Assembly (NCBI RefSeq): GCF_001039005.1
Contig: NZ_LDWR01000017.1
Location: 124,001-188,000, forward strand
Source of the DNA: Burkholderia cepacia
Lineage (GTDB): Bacteria; Pseudomonadota; Gammaproteobacteria; Burkholderiales; Burkholderiaceae
Direction: 5' to 3'
DNA: 64,000 bases
Below are positions 1 through 9,339 of the stretch, one piece after another. The notes under the pieces are model-generated. The model was not told the origin of the DNA, ran no database searches, and saw only the letters and a program-made list of their open reading frames with translations. The number at the start of each line of letters is the position of its first letter. Positions within the stretch are counted from its first letter, which is position 1. A program made the position numbers and the translations under genes.

Positions 1-356
1 CATGCCGCCGTGACTCCAGACGGATTCGTGCCCGTAAGCGTTGCACAGGACGACACCCCTCGTCCCTTCGCCCGGATGCAACCATCCGAACCGCCCGCCA
101 AATATGATCGGTCTCATTTTTAATTAGGTATCGGTGAAGAATGGGATATGGCGTCCTCCAGCCGAGCGGTTGAATCGATCGGCCGAAGGACGGCAAGTCG
201 CTCGCGGAAGGCTCTCCCCTTTCCGGTTGTCACGCATCCCCATGCGAGGGTCCGGAAGCCGGCCATCCGCGAACCGTTCAGATCACGACGTCGAGGCCCT
301 CCTTTCGACTGCGCCGGCTTTCCGGTTGGATCGGGCGCGGCGCGCTGCCCGGCCCG
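1..356. other. Non-coding stretch downstream of the exopolysaccharide operon
   Basis: No convincing gene is visible here. The short open frames are rich in Arg, Pro and Ser and have no good ribosome binding sites, as expected of chance frames in GC-rich DNA. The minus-strand glycosyltransferase ends at 357, so this is the 3' flank of that operon. An AT-rich patch near 115-130 is the only compositional break. I see no clear hairpin terminator. Confidence 0.5.
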
Positions 357-1580
357 TCACGACGGGCTGCCCGGCGCGGGCGCGATCAGGTCGCGCCAGC
401 GCCGATCGAATACCGACATGCTGAAGTGCTGCTCGCAATAGGCGGCGAATCGCGTCGCCGCTTCGACGACCTGCACCAGATCCGCGGACGGTTCGGCGAC
501 GAACCGCTCCAGTCGCGCATCGGTCATCGCAAGCGCGTCGTCGTGGAATCCGAGGCCCTCGTACGCGGCTTCGTTCCCGACCGGCACGCACCCGTACGAA
601 ATGGCTTCCAGCACCTTCGATTTGATGCCGCCGCGAAGGAACGCGGGGCACAACGCGATGGAGGATCCGGTATAGACGTCCGCCTGCGTCGGCGCGAATC
701 CGGCGAATTCGACGTTCGGAACGGGATCGTATCGACCGGTCATGCGCCCGAAAATCACCAGCGGCGTGGCCGGCTTGACGCGCGCCCATAGCGCCACCAG
801 GTACTCGATCGCGAGACGGTTCTGCAACTGGCGGTCCGAACCGATAAACACGAACCGGAACGGCGCCGCCGGATGACGCACCGGTTTCAGCGAGTTCATC
901 GGCGGCGCGATCACATGCGTCTTCACGGCTTCGTCGTCGGTAAGCGACATCCTCAATGAATGCGCGTCTTCCGCGGAAACGAGCGTGACGGCATTCGACG
1001 ACCCGATCGCCGCGCGTTCCTGCCGCTTGAGCGCGAACGCTTCATAACCCAGGAACGCGTTGCGGATCATCTTCGCGTTGGCGAGCCTGACGAACGGCCC
1101 CGGAATCGACTTTTCCAGATACCCGGCCGACAGCGGAAAATCCTGCTCGCGCAGGATGTTCGCGCGGCGCGACATGAGATCGTCGAAATCCACGACGATC
1201 CGGCATGCGGGCACGTTGCGCCGAACCAGGATCGCGTAATCCACCAGCCGGATGCCGTCGAAATAGATCACGTCCGGCTTGAATGCATCGACGGCGCACA
1301 ACAGCGCCGTCCGCTTGCTCGGGTGCGAGAACATCGCCACCTGAAGCGCGCACGGCGCACCGCGCAACACGCTCCATCCGACGCGCACCGCCGCGCCGAT
1401 CTTCGCGCGCAAGCCTCCATCCTCGAACACGGACCGAATCTTGAATTCGGCCACTTCCGTCTGGTCGCCAAGCGCCTTCCGGATGAAGCTCAGCGTACGC
1501 TCCCGCCCGTTCGTCACTTCCTGCGGAATGTCCCGCGTCATCACCATCAGCACTCGACTCTTCACGAGCGGCCCCTCCAT
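357..1580 (-). CDS. Glycosyltransferase, GT-B fold (exopolysaccharide assembly)
   Basis: A 407-residue GT-B glycosyltransferase, last gene of the minus-strand exopolysaccharide operon. The N-terminal Rossmann part holds an NGRERTLSFI segment like the acceptor-side loop of GT4-type enzymes; the C-terminal half holds PFRFVFIGS, FAPTQADVYTGSSIALCP and a GIKSKVLEAISYGCVPVG segment, the usual sugar-nucleotide binding region. No signal peptide or membrane span is seen, so it should act at the inner face of the inner membrane. The open frame runs further upstream, but the ATG at 1580 (MEGPLVKS) gives a normal family start and sits about 100 bp after the flippase stop; GAAGAGAG lies upstream. Donor and acceptor cannot be read from the sequence. 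Family assignment is solid, specificity unknown. Confidence 0.8.
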   Translation of the reverse strand: MEGPLVKSRVLMVMTRDIPQEVTNGRERTLSFIRKALGDQTEVAEFKIRSVFEDGGLRAKIGAAVRVGWSVLRGAPCALQVAMFSHPSKRTALLCAVDAFKPDVIYFDGIRLVDYAILVRRNVPACRIVVDFDDLMSRRANILREQDFPLSAGYLEKSIPGPFVRLANAKMIRNAFLGYEAFALKRQERAAIGSSNAVTLVSAEDAHSLRMSLTDDEAVKTHVIAPPMNSLKPVRHPAAPFRFVFIGSDRQLQNRLAIEYLVALWARVKPATPLVIFGRMTGRYDPVPNVEFAGFAPTQADVYTGSSIALCPAFLRGGIKSKVLEAISYGCVPVGNEAAYEGLGFHDDALAMTDARLERFVAEPSADLVQVVEAATRFAAYCEQHFSMSVFDRRWRDLIAPAPGSPS

Positions 1581-1683
1581 CGATCCGAAACTCTCTTCAT
1601 TCCATTCACTGCATGCGAATCCCGGCGCTCGCGTTCGGCCGATTGCCGGTGCGGCAAACCACGGGCTGCCCGGAAGCGGTTCT

Positions 1684-2922
1684 TCATGAGCGCTCCCGGT
1701 TGTACGCAAGATTCCCGAGAACGATGCACCAGAAGGCGACCAGCGATACGGCGATGCCCGTCGACGGCGCATACATCACCAGCGAGCGCGGCATGACGAA
1801 CGGCGCGGCGACGATGGCCGCGACGATCAACACCTGCTTGATCATGATGAGCCGGTAACGACGCACGGCCAGCAGCCACGTGCTCAGCCCCGCATCGACG
1901 AACGTGGCGATCGAGCATCCGGTCGCGTAGATCATGATCGGCACACCCTGGACGAACGCGGGCCCGTAGATCATCAGGAACACTTTCTGGCCGATGAAAT
2001 AGCTGCCCACCCACGCGACACAGCCGACCAGGCCGAGGTACAGGCCGAGCTTGAATGCCTTGGCACGCACGAGCGACTCGGTCCGCGCCGTAAAGACCAT
2101 GCTCGGCGCCAATGCCAGCGCCAACGTCGTGCCGACCGAATTCCACTGCTCGACCAGCGAGGCCGCCGACGCGTAGATACCGAGATCCGCCTTGGAGACC
2201 AGCACGCCGAGCAGCAGCCGGTCCATCCGCAATACCAGGACACTGGCCGCGATGGCCGGCCAGATCCTCAGCCCGCGCACGACCAGCGCTTTCGTCACGG
2301 CTGCGTTGCCGCGAAACGATTTGGGCGACTTCAGCGCCAGCGAGCGATAACGACTGAACGGTGCGACTGCGGCCACGCACGCCTCGAGCGGCCACGCGAA
2401 CGCGGCCACGATCACGCCCATCGACGCGTGTGCCGCGACGTACAGCCAAAGCACCCGGACACAGCTCGCATAGGCCCTCGCCCGCGTGATGACCCACGGC
2501 TTGGATTCGGCATAGGCCATCAGCGAGCCGAGCGCGATCGGCTCCACGATCAACGCGAAGGCCGCGATCAACGTGAGCTCGGACACGCTCGACGGGCGCA
2601 TGACGATCACCACGATGCCCATGAACAGCAGCATGACGGCCAGCGTCAGCGTGAGCCGCAGACGAAACGCGCGGTAGACGACCATGTGCCGCAAACGCGG
2701 GTGCTTGCCGAGGATCGGCTGGATCACCTGCGCGCCGAAGATCAGCGCGACGCTGCCGATCACATAGGCAAGCGACAACGCGAACTGCAGTTCGCCGAAC
2801 AGGCGCGCGCCGTAGATGTTCGCGAACAGGTGATTGCTCGCGATCGCGGCGAGCGCTCCGATGATCTTTTCGCACACCACGCCCGCGAACGACGAAAACA
2901 GAAGCCTGACGAACGCGTTCAA
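1684..2922 (-). CDS. wzx: Wzx-like polysaccharide flippase (MATE/PST superfamily)
   Basis: A 412-residue polytopic membrane protein with about a dozen hydrophobic segments spread over the full length, in the position of the lipid-linked repeat-unit flippase in a Wzx/Wzy operon. The first segment reads LLFSSFAGVVCEKIIGALAAI, typical of the first helix of this family. No ATG gives a sensible N-terminus. A TTG at 2922 overlaps the polymerase stop as TTGA and has GACGAGGATATC just upstream, so TTG is chosen; this implies translational coupling to the polymerase gene. The role (moving undecaprenyl-linked repeat units across the inner membrane) is inferred from family and context. Sequence identity among such flippases is low, so an O-antigen transporter of other specificity is equally possible. 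Confidence 0.78.
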   Translation of the reverse strand: MNAFVRLLFSSFAGVVCEKIIGALAAIASNHLFANIYGARLFGELQFALSLAYVIGSVALIFGAQVIQPILGKHPRLRHMVVYRAFRLRLTLTLAVMLLFMGIVVIVMRPSSVSELTLIAAFALIVEPIALGSLMAYAESKPWVITRARAYASCVRVLWLYVAAHASMGVIVAAFAWPLEACVAAVAPFSRYRSLALKSPKSFRGNAAVTKALVVRGLRIWPAIAASVLVLRMDRLLLGVLVSKADLGIYASAASLVEQWNSVGTTLALALAPSMVFTARTESLVRAKAFKLGLYLGLVGCVAWVGSYFIGQKVFLMIYGPAFVQGVPIMIYATGCSIATFVDAGLSTWLLAVRRYRLIMIKQVLIVAAIVAAPFVMPRSLVMYAPSTGIAVSLVAFWCIVLGNLAYNRERS

Positions 2923-4352
2923 GATATCCTCGTCCCCGTCGCATCGGCGTTCGCATGCCTCGCGTCGATGCAAACCCACCAGATCAGCGCGATCAGCAGG
3001 TAGAAGAGCGTGCGCGCGCCGAACAGCGTCCAGTAGTCGCCTTGCTGGATCGAGTAGGTTGCGTACGCAAAGATCTTCGTGGTCAGCCACAGCATCACGA
3101 CGCCGCCGCGCATCGCGACCTGAATCAGCATCGCGCTCACCGCACCGTATATCACGCCCGTCAATGCAACGAAGAGCGCTCCGCCCGCATAACCGAACCA
3201 GTAGACCGGCACCGCCATGTTTCCCATCGTGAACGTGACGTCGTCGAACACGTAGGCCTTCAGGATCTCCGGCGTGCCGTACGACAGCATCAGGTCGCGC
3301 AAGCCGCTCACCGGCGCATCGCTGAAGAACGTCGGTTCCGTGAAAGAGGTGAGCGATGCCACGAAACGCCCGAACGCCGCCATCCCGCCGAGTGCCGGCG
3401 CGCTGAACAGATGCGCGTCGCTATCCACCACGTACCACGCCTGCCCCTGCTCGAGAAAACGCGACATCACCGTTTCGGCGACATCCAGCCCCTGCCCCTT
3501 GTACGCGTAGAACAAGGACACGCTGCCGATCACGAGCGCGACGGCCGAGCCGATCCCCAGATAGCGCATCACCGGCTTGCCGTTCATCGCCTGAATCGCG
3601 ATGAGCGGAGTCAGGACGGTCATGCACACATGCAATACGGCCATGAACTGCTCGCCGTGCAACGCCTCGAGCACCAGATCGGCGACCATCATGAAGATGG
3701 ACACCCATCGCACGGTCTTGTTCGAACTCGTGCAGAAGGTACTGAGCAGCACGGCAACGAAGGTCTGGTTGTTCAGGAACAGGTTGAACAGCGTACTGTT
3801 CGACGCGTCGTTGCGCAGCGCGTAGCGGTTGACGCCGCTCAGCACCGAGAAGCCGCCCGTCAAGCCCGCCAGCACGCCCGTGGCGAGGATCGCGGCGACC
3901 AGCCCCAGGCCGAGTGCGACACTGATCGGCTGGAGCGTCATCCGCGCGCGGATCGGCGCGTGCGCGGTACGCACCTTCAGAAACCGGTTGAACCCGAACA
4001 GTGCGCACGCCACGAAAATCACATAGAACGACAGCAACCGGCTGAACGCGCCATTCGCGACGCCGAAGATGTCCGTTTCCCGGAGAAACCCGCCGGATTC
4101 GATCCCCACGCCGGCCACGAAAGCGGTCAACCCGATCACCAACATGTAAAGCATTGACACGGCGAACACCGGGCGCGCGACGATCAGCGCGATCACCCCC
4201 GCCACCGCCAACAGCAACGTACAGGTCGCGCTCGGTTCCATCGCGCCGAGCGCCGGCAGCATCGCGTTGACCGTCAACGCGAGCAGGAACAGCGTCGAGA
4301 CAGTCAGCACCAATGCCGCTTCGACCCTGCCGTCGGCTCGAATCGTTCGCAT
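2919..4352 (-). CDS. wzy: Wzy-like polysaccharide polymerase (integral membrane)
   Basis: A 477-residue integral membrane protein with ten or more hydrophobic segments and a long hydrophilic loop between roughly residues 270 and 360 (SRFLEQGQAWYVVDSDAHLF onward), the typical layout of Wzy polymerases with one large periplasmic loop. It sits between a glycosyltransferase and a flippase. The family has almost no conserved sequence, so the call rests on topology and context. A GTG at 4367 overlaps the upstream stop (GTGA), but the ATG at 4352 has GAGG five bases upstream and is preferred. Its stop overlaps the TTG start of the flippase. It would join lipid-linked repeat units in the periplasm. 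An O-antigen ligase-like function is the main alternative. Confidence 0.72.
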   Translation of the reverse strand: MRTIRADGRVEAALVLTVSTLFLLALTVNAMLPALGAMEPSATCTLLLAVAGVIALIVARPVFAVSMLYMLVIGLTAFVAGVGIESGGFLRETDIFGVANGAFSRLLSFYVIFVACALFGFNRFLKVRTAHAPIRARMTLQPISVALGLGLVAAILATGVLAGLTGGFSVLSGVNRYALRNDASNSTLFNLFLNNQTFVAVLLSTFCTSSNKTVRWVSIFMMVADLVLEALHGEQFMAVLHVCMTVLTPLIAIQAMNGKPVMRYLGIGSAVALVIGSVSLFYAYKGQGLDVAETVMSRFLEQGQAWYVVDSDAHLFSAPALGGMAAFGRFVASLTSFTEPTFFSDAPVSGLRDLMLSYGTPEILKAYVFDDVTFTMGNMAVPVYWFGYAGGALFVALTGVIYGAVSAMLIQVAMRGGVVMLWLTTKIFAYATYSIQQGDYWTLFGARTLFYLLIALIWWVCIDARHANADATGTRIS

Positions 4353-4363
4353 CACCGCCTCTT

Positions 4364-5545
4364 TCACGCTTCGGCCCGGCTTGCGCGCGAGCCGTCATGC
4401 ACGGCACGGTCGAGCACGTCGTGCAGCTGCGCGCTAACCGCGCGAGACGAAAAACGCTGTGCGTTCGCCCGCCCGTCGCTCACCAGTCTCGCGCGGAGTG
4501 TCGGGTCGCCCGCGACGCGATCGATCTGCCGGCCCCATTCGGCGGCATCCATCGCATCGGCCACGGCCACGAACGAATCCCCCATCGTGTAGCGATACAC
4601 CGGCAGATCCGATGCGACGACCGGCACGCCGACGAACTGCGCCTCGATCACCGTGCGGCCGAAACCTTCGTGCAGCGTCGGCGACACATACAGGTCCGAC
4701 GCCTGGAAGAAATAACCAAGATCGTCGTCGTCGACGTTCTCGACGAAATGGGCGACGATTCCCGCCTGCGCGGCGATGGCCCGGCACTCGTCGCGGTTGG
4801 CCTGGTTTTGCGCACTGCCCACGCGCAGCACCACGACGTCCTTGCGCCCGAGCGACGCCAGCGCGCGAAACAGCGTCGCGTTGTTCTTGCGCGTTTCATC
4901 CGAGCCGACGTTCAGCACGACCAGCGCTTCGCCGATCCGGATGCCGAAGCGCGCCAGCAGCGCCGCGCGCGCCTGTTCGCGCACGTCGGCGTCGATCGGC
5001 GCATAACGATCGTCGAACGCATTGGGGACGACCTGCATCCGGTCGGCCCGAATACGAAGCTCCGCCAGCGCCTCTTGCGCCGTCACCTCCGACGGCGCGA
5101 GCACCACGTCCGCCGTCGCGATCAGCGACTGCGTCAACCGCATATACGCGTTCTTCAGCTTCTCGACCACGCCGCGCACCTGCCCCGGATGCTGCACGTG
5201 ATGAAGCACGATGCCGACCCGCCCGCCGACCCACTGGATCAGCGGAATCATGAAGGCCAGGTCTTCCTGGTACAGCATCACGAAGTGCCCCGCGCGCGCC
5301 GCGGACACCGCGCGCAGCGGATACAGCACGAACTGCGTCCAGTAGCGCCGCAACGAACGCGGCTCGGCCGGAATGTCGATCGGCTCGACGTCGAATCCCG
5401 CCAATGCCGGGATGAAATCGATACATTTGAGGCTGTATCGCATCACGCCATTCCAGCTCACCGGCCGCGGCCCGAGAAACCACACGACCCGCACCGCTTG
5501 CGACGCGCGTCGCAGTCCATCCTTGCTTGCCATCGAATCACTCAT
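4364..5545 (-). CDS. Glycosyltransferase family 4-type
   Basis: A 393-residue GT-B enzyme. The N-terminus starts with VVWFLGPRPVSWNGVMRYS, a GT4-like first strand and loop; the C-terminal domain has VLNVGSDETRKNNATLFRAL (donor-binding strand and basic residues) and a YVSPTLHEGFGRTVIEAQFVG segment with the EX7E-like GFGxxxxEAQ motif that contacts the nucleotide sugar. Of two starts, ATG 5545 is preferred because GAGGAG lies eight bases upstream; the one at 5566 adds seven residues. Its stop meets the polymerase gene as GTGA. With the GDP-heptose genes upstream in the same operon, a mannosyl- or heptosyltransferase role is plausible but not shown. No membrane span; probably peripheral at the cytoplasmic membrane. 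Confidence 0.85.
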   Translation of the reverse strand: MSDSMASKDGLRRASQAVRVVWFLGPRPVSWNGVMRYSLKCIDFIPALAGFDVEPIDIPAEPRSLRRYWTQFVLYPLRAVSAARAGHFVMLYQEDLAFMIPLIQWVGGRVGIVLHHVQHPGQVRGVVEKLKNAYMRLTQSLIATADVVLAPSEVTAQEALAELRIRADRMQVVPNAFDDRYAPIDADVREQARAALLARFGIRIGEALVVLNVGSDETRKNNATLFRALASLGRKDVVVLRVGSAQNQANRDECRAIAAQAGIVAHFVENVDDDDLGYFFQASDLYVSPTLHEGFGRTVIEAQFVGVPVVASDLPVYRYTMGDSFVAVADAMDAAEWGRQIDRVAGDPTLRARLVSDGRANAQRFSSRAVSAQLHDVLDRAVHDGSRASRAEA

Positions 5546-5587
5546 GCGATGCGCTCCTCGCCCCATTGCATCGGCTCGCCCGCGCGA

Positions 5588-7810
5588 TCACGTGCGTACC
5601 GCGGCGAAGCCGGCGCCGATTCGGCGAACGCCCTGCAACGGCGACGGCTCGAAGCCGTTGAACACCAGCCCGTCGACGCGCACGCCGACCTTGCCCAGAC
5701 TCTCGAGCGCATCCGTGATGCCGGCCGAACTGGCCGAACCCTGGCGCGCCACCAGCAGCGTCATGTCGGAGATGCGCGACAACGCGGCGATATCGGCGAC
5801 CGGAAGCGCCGACGGCGCATCCACGACGATCATGTCGTACCGGCCTCGCAACGACGCGGCCAGCTTGTCGAGACGAGCCATGTTGAACAGGTTGCGCATC
5901 GACGTACCCTGCTTGCCGGCAGACAGCGCATCGAGGTGTTCGGTCGCGCGGGTGATCGCCTCCTCGGCCGGCAGCGAACCCTTCAACACCTCGGACAGCC
6001 CCTTCGTCGCGGTCACCGGAAAGTAGCGATGCAGCCCCGGCGCGCGCACGTTGGCGTCCACGATCACCGTCTTGAGCCCCCGCTCGGAGAACAGGTAGGC
6101 GAGATTGGCGGCAATCATCGACTTGCCCTGCGCGGGCGCCGCGGACGACACCAGCACGATCTTCGCGTCGCCGCCATAGGCGGCCAGCCGGTGCCGCAAC
6201 GTCAGCGCGAGGCTGTCCATCGCATCGGCCAGCGGCACGTCGGCCGGCTCCTTCGTCGCGATGAAGGCCGGCGTGCGGTGCGCATCCGCGTCGGCCTGGC
6301 GTCGCGAATTCGGCAGGATGCCCAGCATCGGAATACCGAGTGCGGCTTCCAGGTCGTGCGGATCGCGAATGCGCCCCGACAGCAATGCACGGCCCTGCGC
6401 GGCCAGGAAACCCAGCATCAGCCCGATCAAGGCACCGGCCAGGATCGCGACCAGGCGCTTCGGCCGGACCGGCTTGTCGCTGACGACCGCCTTGTCGACG
6501 ATCGACGCATTGCCGACCGTCCCGGCTTCCGCAATCTGCAACTGCTGCGTGTTGTTCAGCAGCCCGACATAGAGCTGATTGTTGACCTCGACGTCGCGCG
6601 CCAGGCGCAAGTACGTCTGTTGTTGCGACGGCAGGCGCGCCGCCTTGTCCTTCAGCACGGCGGCCTGCTTGTCGAGTTCCTTCAGCTTGTTGGACGCCGC
6701 GACGACCTGCGGTTGCCCCGGAACGTATTTCGACAACAGGTCCTGGTATTCGAGCTTGGTTTCGAGCCGCGATTTGTCGACGAACGCGAGCTGCTCGACC
6801 AGCAGCCTGACGTCGCCCTGCGCATCGATCGAACCCTGCTGATTGCGAAACGCGTTCAACGCCTGCTCGGCCTGTTGCAGCCGGGCCTTGACGATCGGCA
6901 TTTGCGCGTTGAGGAACGTGAGGCTGCGCTCCGCATCGTCGGCGCGTCGTCGCGCGTTGAAGCTCAGGTAGGCCGCGGCGATCGCATTGAGCATGCGGGC
7001 GGCGACGATCGGATCGGCATCCTCGAAACTCAGTTGCATGATGCCCGACTGCCGTTTCGTCTCGGTCACGCCCAGTTTCTTCAGGATCGCGTCAACGCGA
7101 ACGTCGGTGGCCACGCGCCGCACGCGGAATTCCGCACCGGGGCGCGCGATGATCCGCGCCACGTCGACCTGATAACCGTTGCTCGCGCTCGGCACGCCGA
7201 CCACCCCGCTCAGCACTTCCTGTCCGTTACGGTCCTTCAGCTGAAACCGGTTGTCGTCGAGATAATCGAACTCCAGTGCCTTGCCGATCTGCGCGGACGG
7301 GACCTCGAACGTCCTGAATTCGAGACGCTCGCCGCCCCACGCCCACGACGACATCCCGAGCGGCGGCTCGGCGAGACCATTGGCGTCCTTCGACAGGAAC
7401 GCGCCGATGAGGCTGCCAACGAGCGGGAAGTGGTTCTCGACCGACACATCGGCCTGGGCGGCCGTCGCGTTGATCGCTTCCATCACGACCGAGCGCGAGC
7501 GGACGATGTCGATTTCGCCGACCACGGCCGAATTCTGAATATCCAGCGCCTTGGAGATCGACGACAGCGAACCCAGCGCGCTGGCCTTGTTTTCCTCGAT
7601 CTGGATCAGCGTGTCGGCCGAATACACCGGCGTTGCCGCGATCGCATAGACGATCGCCAGCAGCAGGCATGCCGCGACGACGGCTGCGAAGAGGCGCCCG
7701 TTGTCGAGCACGTTCTCCAGCAAGTCGATCGGCGACAACCGCGTCACATGCCGGGAAACAGGTTTCGTTTCGTTTTGGTGCCCGGTCATTGCAGGTCGGT
7801 CCATCTTCAT
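5588..7810 (-). CDS. wzc: Wzc/BceF-like polysaccharide co-polymerase with BY-kinase ATPase domain, no tyrosine tail
   Basis: A 740-residue polysaccharide co-polymerase. It has an N-terminal membrane span (about residues 40-60, FAAVVAACLLLAIVYAIAAT), a Wzz-type periplasmic region with coiled-coil segments, a second span near residues 465-485 and a cytoplasmic ATPase domain. The Walker A is SSAAPAQGKS (Lys near 563), A' is VIVDANVR and B is YDMIVVDAPS. Two points are unusual: the first Walker A glycine is alanine, and A' has DAN rather than the usual DAD. The C-terminus (GFEPSPLQGVRRIGAGFAAVRT) has no tyrosine at all, whereas Wzc-type kinases end in a tyrosine cluster that is autophosphorylated. 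ATG 7810 is chosen over 7876 because TCTGGAG lies six bases upstream. It should control chain length and export together with the Wza protein encoded divergently. No partner tyrosine phosphatase gene is present in the window. Confidence 0.88.
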   Translation of the reverse strand: MKMDRPAMTGHQNETKPVSRHVTRLSPIDLLENVLDNGRLFAAVVAACLLLAIVYAIAATPVYSADTLIQIEENKASALGSLSSISKALDIQNSAVVGEIDIVRSRSVVMEAINATAAQADVSVENHFPLVGSLIGAFLSKDANGLAEPPLGMSSWAWGGERLEFRTFEVPSAQIGKALEFDYLDDNRFQLKDRNGQEVLSGVVGVPSASNGYQVDVARIIARPGAEFRVRRVATDVRVDAILKKLGVTETKRQSGIMQLSFEDADPIVAARMLNAIAAAYLSFNARRRADDAERSLTFLNAQMPIVKARLQQAEQALNAFRNQQGSIDAQGDVRLLVEQLAFVDKSRLETKLEYQDLLSKYVPGQPQVVAASNKLKELDKQAAVLKDKAARLPSQQQTYLRLARDVEVNNQLYVGLLNNTQQLQIAEAGTVGNASIVDKAVVSDKPVRPKRLVAILAGALIGLMLGFLAAQGRALLSGRIRDPHDLEAALGIPMLGILPNSRRQADADAHRTPAFIATKEPADVPLADAMDSLALTLRHRLAAYGGDAKIVLVSSAAPAQGKSMIAANLAYLFSERGLKTVIVDANVRAPGLHRYFPVTATKGLSEVLKGSLPAEEAITRATEHLDALSAGKQGTSMRNLFNMARLDKLAASLRGRYDMIVVDAPSALPVADIAALSRISDMTLLVARQGSASSAGITDALESLGKVGVRVDGLVFNGFEPSPLQGVRRIGAGFAAVRT

Positions 7811-8045
7811 GCTGAACTCCAGAATTGAAGATCCGGCTGGCTTCGCCGCTTTACGCGCGTTGTTGTTCACATTCATTTCTTTGAAAATCCGGCTGAAAAC
7901 CCTTCAGTGCCGACCGGGAATCCACCGCGCCGGAAACCTGAATTCCCCGGATGTTTCCGCTCGAATCGGCGCAACGGCCCGCAAGCCGTTATCGTGGCCT
8001 CGTTCATTTCATTCCGGTATGCGGCCGTCGATCCTGCCGCCACGC

Positions 8046-8618
8046 CTAAACACGCGCGGCTGCGATTCCGGTCTGTTCCAGCGCCGCGCCGATGTCGGAC
8101 AGCCGCGTCACGACGTCGATGCCCGATTCGGTTTCCGCGCGACCGGGCCGGTCGCCGACGAACAGGAAACGACGCCCCACGCCGGCGCGCGCGCCGGCAT
8201 CGAGATCGGATGGCTTGTCGCCGACCAGGATCGATGCGGACATATCGAGGCCGAGATCGCGCCGTGCGTCGTTCAGCATCCCGGGCTCCGGTTTCCTGCA
8301 CGCGCATGCTTGCCGGTAGCGGCCCATACCGGCCACCGGGTGATGCGGGCAGAAATAGACGCGGTCGATTCTCGCGCCGCGCTCCTCGAAACTGCGGCGC
8401 ATCCAGTTCATGAACGCGACAAACTGCGACTCCGAAAAATATCCGCGGCCGATCCCGGCCTGATTCGTCACGACGACCACCCGGTGGCCGGTCGCATTGG
8501 CCAGCCGCACGAGATCGAAGATGCCGTCGACGAACACGCAGTCTTGCTGCCGGTGGACGTAGCCGTAGTCGACGTTGATCACGCCGTCGCGATCAAGAAA
8601 AAGGGCTTTACGCTTCAC
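8046..8618 (-). CDS. gmhB: D-glycero-D-manno-heptose 1,7-bisphosphate 7-phosphatase
   Basis: A 190-residue HAD-superfamily phosphatase that removes the C7 phosphate from heptose 1,7-bisphosphate, the third step toward activated heptose. The HAD motif I is LFLDRDGVIN (nucleophile and acid Asp), motif II is VVVTNQAGI and motif III/IV lies in the CRKPEPGML and LVGDKPSDLDAG segments. A CPHHP ... ACACRKP pattern supplies the Cys/His zinc ligands typical of GmhB. The length matches the family. The start is a GTG at 8618 that overlaps the 3' end of hddC by 11 bp, so the genes are coupled. It is followed by a 235-bp gap before wzc. In this operon it would act on the alpha-bisphosphate to feed GDP-heptose synthesis rather than the ADP pathway. 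Confidence 0.92.
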   Translation of the reverse strand: MKRKALFLDRDGVINVDYGYVHRQQDCVFVDGIFDLVRLANATGHRVVVVTNQAGIGRGYFSESQFVAFMNWMRRSFEERGARIDRVYFCPHHPVAGMGRYRQACACRKPEPGMLNDARRDLGLDMSASILVGDKPSDLDAGARAGVGRRFLFVGDRPGRAETESGIDVVTRLSDIGAALEQTGIAAARV

Positions 8619-9339
8619 TGGTCCCGGTCTCCAGCATCAGCGGAATGACGGTTTGCGCACGCGAGTAATCCGCCGGCACCCCGATATCGATGAACTCCGT
8701 GACCTCGGGGAACACGCGAATGTCGAGCGCGGCGACCCGCTCGCTCAGGAAATCCTGTTCGAACGAGAATTTCGCCGGGAGATCGAAGCCAAGCAGCGTG
8801 CGCGCATTGACGACATACGTGCCCGCGTTGATGTAGCCCTGCCCCGGACGCTTCTCGCGGAACGCCGACAACCGGCGCGACGCCGCATCGAAATCGAGCG
8901 TGCCGTAACGCGAAGCATCATCGACCTGTGCGGCCGCCACGACGAGATCGGGGCGCGTCGCGCGATAGAACGCAGACAACGCCCTCAGATCCAGATTCGA
9001 CAACGTATCGCCATTCATCACGATCATGTCGGGCGCACCGTGGGCCTTCATCGCGTGAACGATCGCGCCGCCGGTGCCGAGCGGCTCGTCTTCCTCGATC
9101 ACCGAAATCGCGAGCCCGAAGTCGCGGGACGTCACGAGTTCCTTGATCGGGCCGCTGCCGTAGCCGAGCGACAGCACCACGTCCGTCACGCCCTGCTGCA
9201 GGAGCCCTCTCAGCATCCAGCCCAGAAACGGCTCGCCATCGATCGACGCGAGCGCCTTCGGCATCGCGTCGCCCAACACCGGGCGCAGCCGCGTGCCGAG
9301 GCCGCCCGCCAGGATCAGGCATGGCAACATCGCGTTCAT
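8608..9339 (-). CDS. hddC: D-glycero-alpha-D-manno-heptose 1-phosphate guanylyltransferase
   Basis: A 243-residue nucleotidyltransferase. The N-terminal signature LAGGLGTRLRPVLGDAMPKAL contains the GGxGTRL nucleotide loop and the downstream PK lysine; MNGDT holds the metal-binding Asp, and INAGTYVV and FIDIGVPADY follow in the usual order. Placement between gmhA and gmhB identifies it as HddC, which makes GDP-D-glycero-alpha-D-manno-heptose, rather than a glucose- or mannose-1-phosphate enzyme. The open frame extends upstream, but ATG 9339 overlaps the gmhA stop as ATGA and gives the normal length. With hddA and gmhA it indicates that heptose is a component of the exported polysaccharide. Substrate assignment is from context; the fold is certain. 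Confidence 0.9.
   Translation of the reverse strand: MNAMLPCLILAGGLGTRLRPVLGDAMPKALASIDGEPFLGWMLRGLLQQGVTDVVLSLGYGSGPIKELVTSRDFGLAISVIEEDEPLGTGGAIVHAMKAHGAPDMIVMNGDTLSNLDLRALSAFYRATRPDLVVAAAQVDDASRYGTLDFDAASRRLSAFREKRPGQGYINAGTYVVNARTLLGFDLPAKFSFEQDFLSERVAALDIRVFPEVTEFIDIGVPADYSRAQTVIPLMLETGTSEA

Noticed and set aside
4313..7828. Very long plus-strand open frame (over 1100 codons) opposite the EPS genes
   Set aside because: Arg/His/Gln-rich translation without domains; it is the antisense shadow of the glycosyltransferase and Wzc genes in GC-rich DNA.
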